Notes: generated by a model from the letters alone, not told the origin. Positions 33,590 to 42,475 are shown, counted from the stretch's first letter. The stretch: DNA of 64,000 bases from CAZSXU01 sp964610505 (GCA_964610505.1 CAZSXU010000016.1:1-64000); one strand, 5' to 3'. Numbers and translations are program-made.

Positions 33590-34741
33590 TCACGGACCGG
33601 TCGCCGCCGGTTGAAGCCCGCGCTTACTCTCCAGCAGACGGCGGTACATGGCCTCCCGCTCGCGCACGATCTTTTCAATGCTGTAGAGATCCCGAATTCT
33701 CCGGCGCGAAGCGACACCCACCCGCCGCCGAAACGTCGGGTCGTCCAGAAGCCGATTGACGGCCGCGGCGATCCCTTCCTCATCCCCGATATCCAGCAGA
33801 AATCCCGTCTCCCCATCCACAATCATCTCGGGCAGAGCGCCCACCCGAGTGGCCACCGTCGGGATCTCACACGCCATGGCCTCGAGAGTGGAAATGGGAG
33901 CCGCCTCCCAGAGGGAGGTGAGGACATTGACGTCCATGATCGTCAGCAGATCGGGCATATCTCTGCGGCGACCGAGGAACTGCACCGCACGGTCGAGGTT
34001 CTTCTCTTCGGCGAGCTTCTCCAATCGCGCCCGCTCGGGCCCCTCGCCGACCACGAGGAAACGGGCCCTGGGATGCCGCTCCAGGACCCGTGCGGCGACC
34101 TGGAGAAACACCTCGTGTGCTTTCAGGGCGTAGAGCGACGCCACGATTGCAACGACGGGGGAATCCTCGGGGATGCCCAGCTCCCGCCGGAGTCCCTCCC
34201 GGGGCGGTCTCGGCTGGTACTCCTCCATGTCCACCCCGTTCCAGAGAATCGTGATTTTCTCGGGGGCAAGACCCTCGTCCTCGGTCAGCTGCCGCCGGTG
34301 CTCCTCGAACAGAGCAATCACGAGGTCGATTCCCCCCATCGAGATTCGGGCCGGCCATCCGACGACGGGGGATCCGTCCTGCCGGCTCACGACATGACAG
34401 GAAATCAGGCGAGCTTTCACGCCCGCAAGCCGGGCCGCCAGTGTCCCGAGAAACACGGTATTGCGCTGCAGATCGGTATCCAGGAGATGAATCCGTTCCC
34501 GTTTCATGATACGGATCAATCGCGGAATGCCCAGGGGGTCGAACCTGTGGGCCTGGATTCGTTCATAGACGGGCACGCCGGCGGCGCTGAACTCGGAGGC
34601 CAGCGGTCCCCCCTCTTTCAGACAACAGAGAACCGGATGAAACGCCGTCTTGTCCAGTGCCCGCACGATGGAGAGCAGGTGCGTCTCGAACCCGCCGATA
34701 GGAAGGAAGTTGGTGAGAAAGAGAATTCCGAGTCGATCCAT
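33590..34741 (-). CDS. GT4-family glycosyltransferase, first gene of the cluster
   Basis: 383 aa from ATG 34741; the frame extends upstream into a MITE-like element, which has no similarity to protein. Typical N-terminus LGILFLTNFLPIGGFETHLL, donor domain VVAIVASLYALKAHEVFL, RFLVVGEGPERARLE, and LTSLWEAAPISTLEAMACEIPTVAT with E-x7-E. It ends 39 bases before the next glycosyltransferase start. The gap before it (34742-35092) should contain the cluster promoter. Confidence 0.9.
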   Translation of the reverse strand: MDRLGILFLTNFLPIGGFETHLLSIVRALDKTAFHPVLCCLKEGGPLASEFSAAGVPVYERIQAHRFDPLGIPRLIRIMKRERIHLLDTDLQRNTVFLGTLAARLAGVKARLISCHVVSRQDGSPVVGWPARISMGGIDLVIALFEEHRRQLTEDEGLAPEKITILWNGVDMEEYQPRPPREGLRRELGIPEDSPVVAIVASLYALKAHEVFLQVAARVLERHPRARFLVVGEGPERARLEKLAEEKNLDRAVQFLGRRRDMPDLLTIMDVNVLTSLWEAAPISTLEAMACEIPTVATRVGALPEMIVDGETGFLLDIGDEEGIAAAVNRLLDDPTFRRRVGVASRRRIRDLYSIEKIVREREAMYRRLLESKRGLQPAATGP

Positions 34742-34814
34742 ATACTCACGGAGTCCTTTCCGGGGACCGCGGCCGGGAATCGCACGCTTCCGAACCTGAA
34801 TCAAATGAGCCGGG

Positions 34815-34933
34815 AGGGCCGTTGAAGAAGTCCTCTTTGAAGTCTCAGGGCCTCCCAAAGCGGCCCGTGGACCACCCGACGGTCCGCTTTGAGAAACCGC
34901 GTTACCACGCGGAGAGGTTTTTCAACAGCCCCT
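34815..34933. mobile_element. MITE-like element of about 119 bp with GGGCCGTTGAA / TTCAACAGCCC ends
   Basis: AGGGCCGTTGAAGAAGTCCTC (34815-34835) and the reverse complement of 34912-34933 form imperfect terminal inverted repeats. Inside are two nested hairpins: CAAAGCGG (34856-34863) with CCGCTTTG (34884-34891), and CCGCG with CGCGG just after. Ends of the form GGGGCTGTTGAAAAA are known from IS-derived repeats in other bacteria. It lies in the 351-base gap between the glycan cluster and the YbjQ gene; I see no other feature in that gap. Confidence 0.5.
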
Positions 34934-35092
34934 CAGGCGCCCATTGTAGGAAAAAAGTGAAAGGGAGGCCAGGGAAAACGCGGCCGGGGAGCGGCGTCCG
35001 GGTGAACGAGTGTTGAATACTCCGGGAGCATGCGTGTAGAATCGACGATGGCTTCGAGAGCCTCATCACCGTGGACGGACAAGGAGGAGAGC

Positions 35093-35404
35093 ATGATTGT
35101 CAGCACGACACCTCAGCTCGATGGAAAGCCGATCCGGGAATACCTCGGCGTCGTAACCGGGGAGGCCATCATGGGCGCCAACATCGTTCGCGATCTTTTC
35201 GCCAGCGTCACCGACATCATCGGGGGTCGCTCGGGAGCCTACGAGGCCAAGCTGCGGGACGGCCGTGAGATCGCGCTCCAGGAAATGTCCGGCGAGGCCC
35301 AGCGAATGGGCGCCAACGCGGTCGTGGGAGTCGATCTGGACTACGAGGTCGTCCGAGAGGGCATGCTCATGATCTCCGCCTCGGGTACGGCGGTGAAAAT
35401 CTGA
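35093..35404 (+). CDS. YbjQ/UPF0145 family protein
   Basis: 103 aa. ATG 35093 follows AAGGAGGAGA, a strong ribosome site. The family pattern is complete: IREYLGVVTGEAIMGANIVRDLFASVTDIIGGRSGAYE, then MGANAVVGVDLDYE. YbjQ proteins form pentamers and are often called putative heavy-metal-binding proteins; no clear physiological role is known. The gene is alone, divergent from the glycan cluster and convergent with the methyltransferase. Confidence 0.92.
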   Translation: MIVSTTPQLDGKPIREYLGVVTGEAIMGANIVRDLFASVTDIIGGRSGAYEAKLRDGREIALQEMSGEAQRMGANAVVGVDLDYEVVREGMLMISASGTAVKI

Positions 35405-35443
35405 GGCGAGCGCGACCGGGGGTGAAAGCCGTTCCGGGCGACT

Positions 35444-36334
35444 TCAACGTTCTTTTCCGACCGGACGCTCGGGAGAGACTCCGGCGGGCGCCTCAGTGAT
35501 TCTCTTTCGGGCGATGTTGAGATAGTCGAGATACGTGTCGTAGCCGGTGAAATGGCGGCCGAGTTTCTTCGCTGCGACACACGTGGCGCCCGCACCGCAG
35601 AAGGGATCCAGAATCAGCTCTCCCCGGAAGGTGTAAAGCTCGATCAGCCTGCCGGGCAGCTCCACCGGGAACGGCGCGGGGTGGCCGACCCGTTTTGCCG
35701 ATTCGGCCGGGATCTCCCAAACCGACAGCGTATTCCGCATGAAAGCCTCCGAGTCGATGGTGTCCTCGCCCCGGGCCACCCGATCGAACCGGCCCTTGGA
35801 GAACACGAGCACGTACTCGTGAAGATCGCGAAGCGTAGGGTTCTTCGCCGAACGCCACGATCCCCACGCGCACGAACCGCCGGCGCCCTTGCCCTTGACC
35901 CAGATGATCTCGCCTCGCGGCAGGAACCCGATATCCTGCATGAGCAGCGTTACGTGGGATGCCAGTGGAACGTAAGGTTTTCGACCCACGTTGGCCACGT
36001 TGACGCACGCCCGGCCGCCCGGCTGGAGCACGCGGTGAGTTTCCCGGAACACCCGGGCGAGGAGTTCCATGTACTCTTCCAGAGAAAGATCGCCGTCGTA
36101 GTCTTTCCCGACGTTGTACGGAGGGGAGGTCACCATGAGGGCCGCGCAGTTGTCGGACAGCTCTCGCATCTCTTCCGAGGTGTGATGGAAGAGCCGGTCC
36201 ACCGCATCGGGCGGGGGAGAATTCACCTCGGTACTGGTTGAAATCTCGACCCTGTGAAGCCGCCGGGCGTAGTAGGCCGTGGCGTCGTGACTTTCGCGCT
36301 TCGAAGTGCCGAACGTGCGCGTTTTTGTACCCAT
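35444..36334 (-). CDS. Orphan DNA methyltransferase, beta-class (N4-cytosine or N6-adenine)
   Basis: 296 aa from ATG 36334, which has GGGAG upstream; ATG 36361 is less well placed. The catalytic motif IV TSPPYN (residues 69-74) comes before the SAM-binding motif I DPFCGAG (about 243-249), the order of beta-class enzymes. The SPPY form occurs in both N4-cytosine and N6-adenine enzymes, so the modified base is open. No restriction endonuclease or specificity gene is adjacent, so it is either a solitary regulator-type methyltransferase or a remnant of a restriction-modification system. Confidence 0.88.
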   Translation of the reverse strand: MGTKTRTFGTSKRESHDATAYYARRLHRVEISTSTEVNSPPPDAVDRLFHHTSEEMRELSDNCAALMVTSPPYNVGKDYDGDLSLEEYMELLARVFRETHRVLQPGGRACVNVANVGRKPYVPLASHVTLLMQDIGFLPRGEIIWVKGKGAGGSCAWGSWRSAKNPTLRDLHEYVLVFSKGRFDRVARGEDTIDSEAFMRNTLSVWEIPAESAKRVGHPAPFPVELPGRLIELYTFRGELILDPFCGAGATCVAAKKLGRHFTGYDTYLDYLNIARKRITEAPAGVSPERPVGKER

Positions 36335-36424
36335 TGCGGCGTCTCCCGGGTGTGATTCCATCCGTGAGTCTAGCGGTACATGTGGACGGTGTCAAGAAGC
36401 GGGCGGCCCGCGCCAAAAACATGA

Positions 36425-36452
36425 CAGAGGGCGGCCTGCCGGCCGCCCTCTG
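36425..36452 (-). terminator. Rho-independent-like terminator of the PLD gene
   Basis: A perfect 12-bp stem (36425-36436 with 36441-36452; CAGAGGGCGGCC) and four-base loop, 59 bases after the stop of the minus-strand PLD gene. On that strand TGTCATGTTTTTGG follows. Just before it lie several CTCAGAA microrepeats (36453-36506). Confidence 0.6.
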
Positions 36453-36510
36453 CTCAGAACTCAGAACTCAGAACACTTAGCACTCAGCACGTAGAACTCA
36501 GAACTCTCTC

Positions 36511-38943
36511 CTACTTCAGCAGGAGCATTTTCCGGGTACGGGTCTGTTCGTCACCGTCCAACCGGTAGAGATACACGCCGCTGGCAACAATCTCGCCACG
36601 ATCGTTCGTACCGTCCCAACCCACGACGTGCACGCCAGCCGCGAGATTCTCATTCTCGATCAGAGACCGGACCCGCCGTCCGGTTGCATCGTAGACGCGA
36701 AGTGAAACCCGGCTTCGAACCCGATTCTCGAAAGCGATGCTCGTCGTCGGGTTGAAGGGGTTCGGGACGTTCTGGTGAAGGACCAGAGAGGGGCCGAAGA
36801 GGTCATTCGACGATTCGCCGGCGACGGCCGTCACCTCGCCCAGGGGACCTGTGCCGCCGCTCTCGTGGTAGCGGTCCGCGAATTCCTGCAGGAAGAGATT
36901 GGAGATCAGGCGATCGTGAATCATGAGGGTGTTCTCGTCGTTCCTCAGGTCCGCAGAGAAACTCCAGTTGTGAGATCCCGTGATCACCACGGGGTCGTCC
37001 GTCGAGTTGGCGTCGACGATCATGTACTTGTGATGCAGGAGCTTCGAGCTGCTGAGGTACGTGTCCCGCCATACGTCGGCCGCCGGGCTCCAGTAGTTCC
37101 ACGCCACCGGGTCACCGCTCATGGGGTACCATTGGCTGCTGCCGCTCTCATAGGTGCCGACCTCCTCGTCGAACACGCCGCGGACCTCCAGGCCCGGGAC
37201 CGCATCGCGCTGATCCTTCATGGCGTTGGAGATCTGGTACTGGGTGAAGGCGAGGATGCAGAAATAGATACTGTTGTCGGCGCCGCCGATCGTCTCGATG
37301 ATCTTGGAGGCGGTGCCGTCGGACGGACTCATGTACTGCTCGAACAGGATATCATTGATCCGGAACGTGTGCGGCGTGTTGTCCAGCTTCCGGGCTCCGA
37401 GGAGTGCGGCGGAGGAATTGGGCGTCATCGTGGAGGAGCCCCACATCTCGTCGAACTCCAGCGTGTAGGCTTCCGCGAGCCCGAAGTCCCGCACAAGCAC
37501 GACGTTGTTGATGTCGTCTTCGCCGGAGATGGACACGTTCCACGAACCGGTCCAGACCCAGTCGTCCGTGAGGCTGGTCACGTCCCGGTGGTCGAACACG
37601 AAGTACTTGTTGTGGTGGACGCCGTACCCGTCGGCGGCCCCGTGATTGCCGCCGATGTCGCTGTTGATCCAGGGGATGCCGGCCGCGCCGAGGCGGAGGG
37701 CCTGTGTGTCTGCGTTATCCACTTCTTTGATCAGGCGGACCTCGACACCCCGGTTATGAGCGGCGATCAGGCTGTCGGCGAGCTCCGACAGGCTGAAACT
37801 GTAGACGGCACAGTCGATCGAGTACTGTGCATTGTGGATGCGGTCCAGCAGTTCATCCAGGAGGTCCACGTTCCCCTGGGCGTTGTTGCCCGGAAGGGCA
37901 TAGGTGTTGTCGACGGAGCCGTTGAAGAACACGTGAATCTCGCCGGCAACGTCCGACGCCGTGGCCAGGAGCCGGTCGTCGCTCTGCGTCGTCCCGGCGG
38001 CGTCGGTCGACTGCGCCCTGAAGTGGTAGATCGTATTGGCCCCGAGCCCCGAGAGTTCCACCACGTGGTGGGTGACCGACTCGCCGATCTGGCCCGCGCC
38101 CGACCCGTACGAAGCCGTCAACCCGTAGTCGACCCAGGAATCGCTGGCCGTGTCGGTTTCCCACTCGATGGTCGCCGTACTCGCCGTGACATCGCTGACG
38201 TACGGGGCCACGAGGAAGAGGGGCCCGGGAGACAGATGAATGATGTCCGTGGAGTAGCGCGGGGAAATCTCGTAGCCCGACGTGTAGGGCGAGGAGCTGT
38301 CGTACTGCTTCAGAATCCCGATGCAGTCGAAAGCTCCCGTCGGCGCCGGTGATCCGTTCACCTCGGAATCCTTGTCGATGAAGAGCATGCAGGTCGCCGT
38401 TCCGTCGGTGACGTCGAGGATCGTATTGCTCGGCTGGGTCGTCACGGGCCAACTTCCCGAGACGATGGTTAGATTGTTGATCCGGATCAGGCGTCCCTCG
38501 TCGGGCTCCGTGTAGTCGGGCTGGAAGGTGGAATTAAGCTCCGCGCAGGTCATCACGAGGGGAGGCGGAACGGGGTTTCCGCTCGAATGCTTGACCAGGG
38601 TGACTTCCCCGGTGGACGTCCCCATCTCCGTCAGACCATTGTAGAACGCAATGGTGGCGGTGATGGTAACACTGTCTCCGAGCGCCAGGTTGTACGTACC
38701 GTACGCTCCGCTCACCCAGAAATTGATCCCCGCCGTCTCGTCCTGAATGTACGTCTCACAGTTGTACGTACTGTAGATCCCGTCGGGCGAGGTGACGATT
38801 CCGCTGATGGTGGCGACGGTCCCCAGATCGCTCGGTTGTCCGGTGGACGTATTGCGGTGGATCTCGACGATGGGAACGGCGGCCGCCCGAACGGCGGCGA
38901 AAACGACGAGCAGGCACAGAACTGAAGCGAACACTGGACGCAT
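36511..38943 (-). CDS. Secreted phospholipase-D-fold enzyme with OB-fold, fibronectin-like and FlgD-Ig/T9SS-tail domains
   Basis: 810 aa. A signal peptide (VFASVLCLLVVFAAVRAAA) is followed by an OB-like domain of the type found in secreted nucleases (GIVTSPDGIYSTYNCETYIQ, about 45-130). A fibronectin-like domain is near 245-330. Two complete HKD motifs follow: HNKYFVFD with GSWN, and HKYMIVD with GSHN, which together make one PLD active site. The C-terminus NVPNPFNPTTSIAFE...GVYLYRL...MLLLK is a FlgD-Ig/T9SS-type sorting tail. PLD-fold enzymes cut phosphodiesters in lipids or DNA; the OB domain favours nucleic acid, by inference. It should be exported and held at or released from the cell surface. 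Confidence 0.85.
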   Translation of the reverse strand: MRPVFASVLCLLVVFAAVRAAAVPIVEIHRNTSTGQPSDLGTVATISGIVTSPDGIYSTYNCETYIQDETAGINFWVSGAYGTYNLALGDSVTITATIAFYNGLTEMGTSTGEVTLVKHSSGNPVPPPLVMTCAELNSTFQPDYTEPDEGRLIRINNLTIVSGSWPVTTQPSNTILDVTDGTATCMLFIDKDSEVNGSPAPTGAFDCIGILKQYDSSSPYTSGYEISPRYSTDIIHLSPGPLFLVAPYVSDVTASTATIEWETDTASDSWVDYGLTASYGSGAGQIGESVTHHVVELSGLGANTIYHFRAQSTDAAGTTQSDDRLLATASDVAGEIHVFFNGSVDNTYALPGNNAQGNVDLLDELLDRIHNAQYSIDCAVYSFSLSELADSLIAAHNRGVEVRLIKEVDNADTQALRLGAAGIPWINSDIGGNHGAADGYGVHHNKYFVFDHRDVTSLTDDWVWTGSWNVSISGEDDINNVVLVRDFGLAEAYTLEFDEMWGSSTMTPNSSAALLGARKLDNTPHTFRINDILFEQYMSPSDGTASKIIETIGGADNSIYFCILAFTQYQISNAMKDQRDAVPGLEVRGVFDEEVGTYESGSSQWYPMSGDPVAWNYWSPAADVWRDTYLSSSKLLHHKYMIVDANSTDDPVVITGSHNWSFSADLRNDENTLMIHDRLISNLFLQEFADRYHESGGTGPLGEVTAVAGESSNDLFGPSLVLHQNVPNPFNPTTSIAFENRVRSRVSLRVYDATGRRVRSLIENENLAAGVHVVGWDGTNDRGEIVASGVYLYRLDGDEQTRTRKMLLLK

Positions 38944-38976
38944 GGCGGTATACTCCGTTTCTAGGGTGACTGAGGC

Positions 38977-39030
38977 AAAGGGAACAACACTGTTCCCTTT
39001 CTATTATAACACAAGTTCTTCGAAAAACAA
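38977..39030 (-). promoter_or_regulatory. Promoter of the PLD gene with an overlapping palindrome
   Basis: On the minus strand TATAAT (39008-39003) is a perfect -10 box, with a weak TTGTTT -35 about 16 bases upstream. A perfect inverted repeat, AAAGGGAAC (38977-38985) with GTTCCCTTT (38992-39000), overlaps the expected transcription start. It may be an operator or a 5' stem-loop. The ATG of the PLD gene is at 38943. Confidence 0.55.
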
Positions 39031-39234
39031 AGCGGTGCTCTACCTCGCCAAACCGTTGAATGGCGGAAATTCGCCCCGGGCGGGCCGGCGCCGGCCGCCG
39101 GGATCAATCCACGGCGGCCACAGGCCGGCGACAGAAGCGCAGATTGGATCGTCTGGGTCGCAAGACCGCCCCTGGGCCGGTGGACGGTTCCTTCTTGAGT
39201 GTGCCGGGCAATCCTGCTAGAGTGAGCGGCGGGC

Positions 39235-39846
39235 ATGGAACATCGCGCGGGGGGCGACGTGGAAGACAGACGGCTCAAGGTCGCGTTCATCGGCACCCAC
39301 GGAGTGGGGAAGACGACCCTTTGCTACGACTTGGCCGCGCGCCTCAAGCGCCTGGATTTCACCGTGGATTTCGTCAAGGAAGTCGCCCGGGAATGCCCTC
39401 TCCCGATCAACCAGGAAACCACCCTCGACGCCCAGGCATGGATCCTCCACACGCAGATCGCGCGGGAAATCGCCGCGGCGGACAAGTATCGCGCCGTCAT
39501 CTGTGATCGATCCGTGCTGGACAACTATGCCTATCTCGTCCACCAGGTCGGGCGAGTGGATTCCCTCGAGCCCGAGATCGCCCGGTGGCTCAAGACGTAT
39601 ACACGGCTCGTCAAGGTTCCCATCTGGGAGCCCCCGAGTTTTGACGGGACCCGGGATCTCAGCGAGTCGTTTCAGACGGAAATAGACGACATGATCGACG
39701 AACTGGTGGCCGCTTTCGGCGTTTCCTGCCTCCGGCTGGTTCCCCGCGAGCGGCCCGAGTGGCTGGTTCAGATTCTCGAGGACCTGGATCTTCCGCTTGA
39801 ACCTCCACAGCTTCGTCTCTTCAACGGAGGTCGGACATCCCAGTAA
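39235..39846 (+). CDS. AAA/NadR-like P-loop ATPase
   Basis: 203 aa from ATG 39235; GTG 39259 is an equally plausible start, with GGGGG five bases upstream. Walker A is GTHGVGKTT. The strand VICDRSVLDNYAYL supplies a Walker-B-like DRS motif typical of the AAA_28/NadR-kinase-type family. ATPase or kinase activity is likely, with an unknown small-molecule substrate. It is followed 28 bases later by the 5'-nucleotidase-like gene, so the two may be one transcript. Confidence 0.75.
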   Translation: MEHRAGGDVEDRRLKVAFIGTHGVGKTTLCYDLAARLKRLDFTVDFVKEVARECPLPINQETTLDAQAWILHTQIAREIAAADKYRAVICDRSVLDNYAYLVHQVGRVDSLEPEIARWLKTYTRLVKVPIWEPPSFDGTRDLSESFQTEIDDMIDELVAAFGVSCLRLVPRERPEWLVQILEDLDLPLEPPQLRLFNGGRTSQ

Positions 39847-39874
39847 CGCAACAACCCGGAACCCTGGAGGGATC

Positions 39875-41431
39875 GTGAAGCGCATTGCACAGATCAAGCG
39901 ATGGGGCCGGTGGCTCACGCCGGTTCTTGCGGCTGCCTTTCTTGTCTGCATCCCCGCATGTAAGCAGAAGGAAACCGAATCTCCCGGCCAATGGGTCACG
40001 ATTCTCCACACGAATGATATCCACGGTCACTACCGTGCAACGCCTGCCAGCTGGGTGGATGGAAATCCCCCGGTTGGAGGGTTCCCCGCGGCCAGCTTCT
40101 TCGTCAGCCGCGAGCGGGGCGATGCCGAGCGGAGTCTTCTTCTCGACGCCGGGGATTTCATGACCGGAAACCCCATCTGCGATCTCGACTACAATGGAGT
40201 CCGGGGAGGCGGGATGCCGGCCTTCTTCAACCTCCTGGGGTATGACGCCCTTTGTCTCGGCAATCATGATTTCGACCACAAGTGGGAAGTGACCCGCGGA
40301 CTCATCGGCCTGACCGAGATGCCGGTGCTGTGCGCCAACGTCTTCAAGCCGTCGGGCGATCTTTTCTCCGACAAGGGGTACGAGATCTACAACCTGGACG
40401 GTGTACGCGTGGGCGTCATCGGGCTCGTCATGGACGGTCTATCCGGATACCTCAGATCCGGGGCCCTCGGAGATCTCTTCGTTGAGGCGGGGCTGGTTTC
40501 CGTCGAGAGAATTCTGGACGAGGTGGATCGGAAGACGGATCTCATCATCCTCTTGACCCACATCGGCGTCGAGACGGATGAGGCGGTGGCGGAGAGGCTC
40601 TCGGGCAGGGTGGACGTGATCGTCGGCGGGCACAGCCATACGAGAATCACGGAGCCGGAGCAAACGAGCGGGGTGGTCATCGTTCAGGCGGGCGGGAACA
40701 ATCGTTACCTGGGTCGCCTGGATGTCTTCGTCCAGGGAGACCGGGTCGCCGATTTCCGGGGACACCTCATCCCGATGTGGGTCAGTGAGGCAAAGCCCAA
40801 TCCCGAGGTCGAGGCGCTGGCGGTGCAGTTTGACCAGCAGATCGACGATCTGTATGGAGCCGTCATTGCTGACATCACGGTCGACGGGTTCGGCTCTTCC
40901 CGGGCGGAGAGCAACATCGGCAACTGGATCGCCGACCGACTGAGAGAAGCGGCCAAGGCCGATGTCGCGGTGATCAACAGCGGAGGCATCCGGAAACACC
41001 TGCCGAAGGGGCCGGTCAAGGCCCTCGACATCAAGGAGATGCTGCCTTTCGACAATCAGCTGATGGTATTCATGTGCACGGGCGAGGAACTTCTGACGAT
41101 GGCCGCGACGAACGCCCGGGCGCTGGCGAACCAGGCGGGCGGGCTCCTTCAGGTCTCGGGAATCCGCTACCGCTGGAGGCGCGGGCCTGCGGGTGACGTC
41201 GTGATCGAAAGTGCGGAGGTGGGAGGGCGCCCGGTGAAAAAGGAGCGAATATACCGGGTGGCTTCGCCGGACTACTCGGTCACGCACAGCGACCGCTATT
41301 TCGGGTTTGAGCCTAAGAATGTCGAATCTCTGTATGTCGCCGTCAGCAAGGTCATCATGGACGCCGCGCGCGAGGCCGGCATTATCGATCCGAAGGTGGA
41401 TGGACGAATGGCGGAGATCGGGGCTGAGTAG
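39875..41431 (+). CDS. 5'-nucleotidase/UshA-like lipoprotein
   Basis: 518 aa from GTG 39875, which has GGAGGG upstream. A lipoprotein signal ends at IPAC. The metallophosphatase domain shows all its motifs: HTNDIHGH, DAGDFMTG, GNHDFDH, LTHIGVE and GGHSHT. The C-terminal nucleotide-binding domain is recognisable from NIGNWIADRLR, NSGGIRKHLPKG and PFDNQLMVFMCTGEELL. UshA-type enzymes remove phosphate from extracellular nucleotides or hydrolyse UDP-sugars. As a lipoprotein it would act in the periplasm or on the surface, beside secreted OB-fold and PLD proteins. Confidence 0.93.
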   Translation: MKRIAQIKRWGRWLTPVLAAAFLVCIPACKQKETESPGQWVTILHTNDIHGHYRATPASWVDGNPPVGGFPAASFFVSRERGDAERSLLLDAGDFMTGNPICDLDYNGVRGGGMPAFFNLLGYDALCLGNHDFDHKWEVTRGLIGLTEMPVLCANVFKPSGDLFSDKGYEIYNLDGVRVGVIGLVMDGLSGYLRSGALGDLFVEAGLVSVERILDEVDRKTDLIILLTHIGVETDEAVAERLSGRVDVIVGGHSHTRITEPEQTSGVVIVQAGGNNRYLGRLDVFVQGDRVADFRGHLIPMWVSEAKPNPEVEALAVQFDQQIDDLYGAVIADITVDGFGSSRAESNIGNWIADRLREAAKADVAVINSGGIRKHLPKGPVKALDIKEMLPFDNQLMVFMCTGEELLTMAATNARALANQAGGLLQVSGIRYRWRRGPAGDVVIESAEVGGRPVKKERIYRVASPDYSVTHSDRYFGFEPKNVESLYVAVSKVIMDAAREAGIIDPKVDGRMAEIGAE

Positions 41432-41525
41432 TATTCTCATAGGGCAAGTGGCGTGGGCGAGGAGCGAGGGCTGGGGTTTGTGATCCGGCTGTCGGTTCTC
41501 GGCTTTCGGCTATCGCATAATGAAA

Positions 41526-41547
41526 GGGGGTCCCGGGCGGGACCCCC
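41526..41547 (-). terminator. Terminator-like hairpin after the OB-fold secreted protein
   Basis: GGGGGTCCC (41526-41534) pairs with GGGACCCCC (41539-41547), loop GGGC. On the minus strand it lies 30 bases past the stop at 41578 and is followed by TTTC. It could serve genes converging from both sides. Confidence 0.6.
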
Positions 41548-41577
41548 CTTCAGGAGAGTGTGGTTTAGCAAGATGTG

Positions 41578-42312
41578 CTACCGATACAGCGCCTTGACAG
41601 CACTCCACGACGTCTTCTCGGTCGGAGACGCACCGAAGATAATGTCCTGGGTACCGCGAGGCATCATCTGATAGTCCTGGCAGAGACCATCGGTCGGGTC
41701 GCTGTCATACTGGCCGCCAACACCGATGACGTCCACCCAACCGGAGGGAATCACCATGGTGCCGAGGTCCGTCGAGCTGTCCTCATACACCGTACCGATG
41801 TTGCCATAGGCATCCTCGAAGGTGTGGGTGTAGTTGAACATGGTCACGCCATCGGCATCATGGAAGAACACACAATCGCACCGGAGAAGCGATCCTTCCC
41901 ACGTTTCGCTCATCGCCTCGTTAGGCGCGACAATGTTCGGGTCCGTCGGGTTGCCGGAGGAATTGATCGTGACGGTGGGCGGGGTGCCCACGTCGGGCTC
42001 GTCGACCAGCTCGAGCAGACCGTTGTACTGATCGAGCCAGGCTGTCACGGTGACGTCGTCACCCACAGCGAAGAAGTCGACAATCGGGTAGTCATAGAAC
42101 AGGATTCCACCCGTGTCATCTTCGATGACGCAGGGACCGGAAACGCCGAGCTCATCGAGGTTCTTGACGATGCCGCGAACGGTAACCTGCATGCCCACGA
42201 ACGCCGACACGCAATCAGCATCCACGGCCTTGATGACAGCGATGTCTGTTGGCTCCGCAAAGGCGGGCGCAGCCAACAGGACTGCGAGTGACAAACCAAT
42301 CAAAGTCTTCAT
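41578..42312 (-). CDS. Secreted OB-fold-like protein with TSWSAVKALYR C-terminus
   Basis: 244 aa from ATG 42312, preceded by GAGGAGG. A clear signal peptide (LIGLSLAVLLAAPAFA) is followed by an OB-like domain (VGMQVTVRGIVKNLDELGVSGPCVIEDDTGGILFYDY). The style matches the N-terminal domain of the PLD protein and both halves of the next protein upstream. The last residues TSWSAVKALYR form a short tail that I have seen on many small secreted proteins of related uncultured phyla (recalled). It has no catalytic motif and may bind nucleic acid or other polymer at the surface. Confidence 0.75.
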   Translation of the reverse strand: MKTLIGLSLAVLLAAPAFAEPTDIAVIKAVDADCVSAFVGMQVTVRGIVKNLDELGVSGPCVIEDDTGGILFYDYPIVDFFAVGDDVTVTAWLDQYNGLLELVDEPDVGTPPTVTINSSGNPTDPNIVAPNEAMSETWEGSLLRCDCVFFHDADGVTMFNYTHTFEDAYGNIGTVYEDSSTDLGTMVIPSGWVDVIGVGGQYDSDPTDGLCQDYQMMPRGTQDIIFGASPTEKTSWSAVKALYR

Positions 42313-42435
42313 CTCGTACAACCTCCTCAAAGTTGAACTTCCGTGAACATTTCGCCGCCGAAGCGGCCTAACGAGACTGGTCTCATCCGACCGATAGAAC
42401 CACCTCCTCGGGATACATGGCCCTTTTTTGGGGCG

Positions 42436-42475
42436 TTCCTCCCGGGCCTCTCAAGGAGGAGAAGCCCGGGAAGAA
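42436..42475. other. Stem-loop between two secreted-protein genes
   Basis: TTCCTCCCGGGC (42436-42447) and GCCCGGGAAGAA (42464-42475) pair over 11 of 12 bases. It lies between the genes at 42312 and 42515. On the minus strand an A-run, not a T-run, follows, so simple termination is unlikely; a processing or stability element is possible. Confidence 0.45.

Noticed and set aside
32609..34825. Long plus-strand open frame opposite two glycosyltransferase genes
   Set aside because: Shadow of the GT4 genes; rich in H, G, R and P with no domain, while the minus-strand frames show clear GT4 motifs.
34822..35016. 64-codon plus-strand frame before the YbjQ gene
   Set aside because: It runs through the MITE-like element and shows no ribosome site or similarity.
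36775..38352. 525-codon plus-strand frame opposite the PLD gene
   Set aside because: Antisense shadow; low-complexity V/G/R/D composition and no motif.
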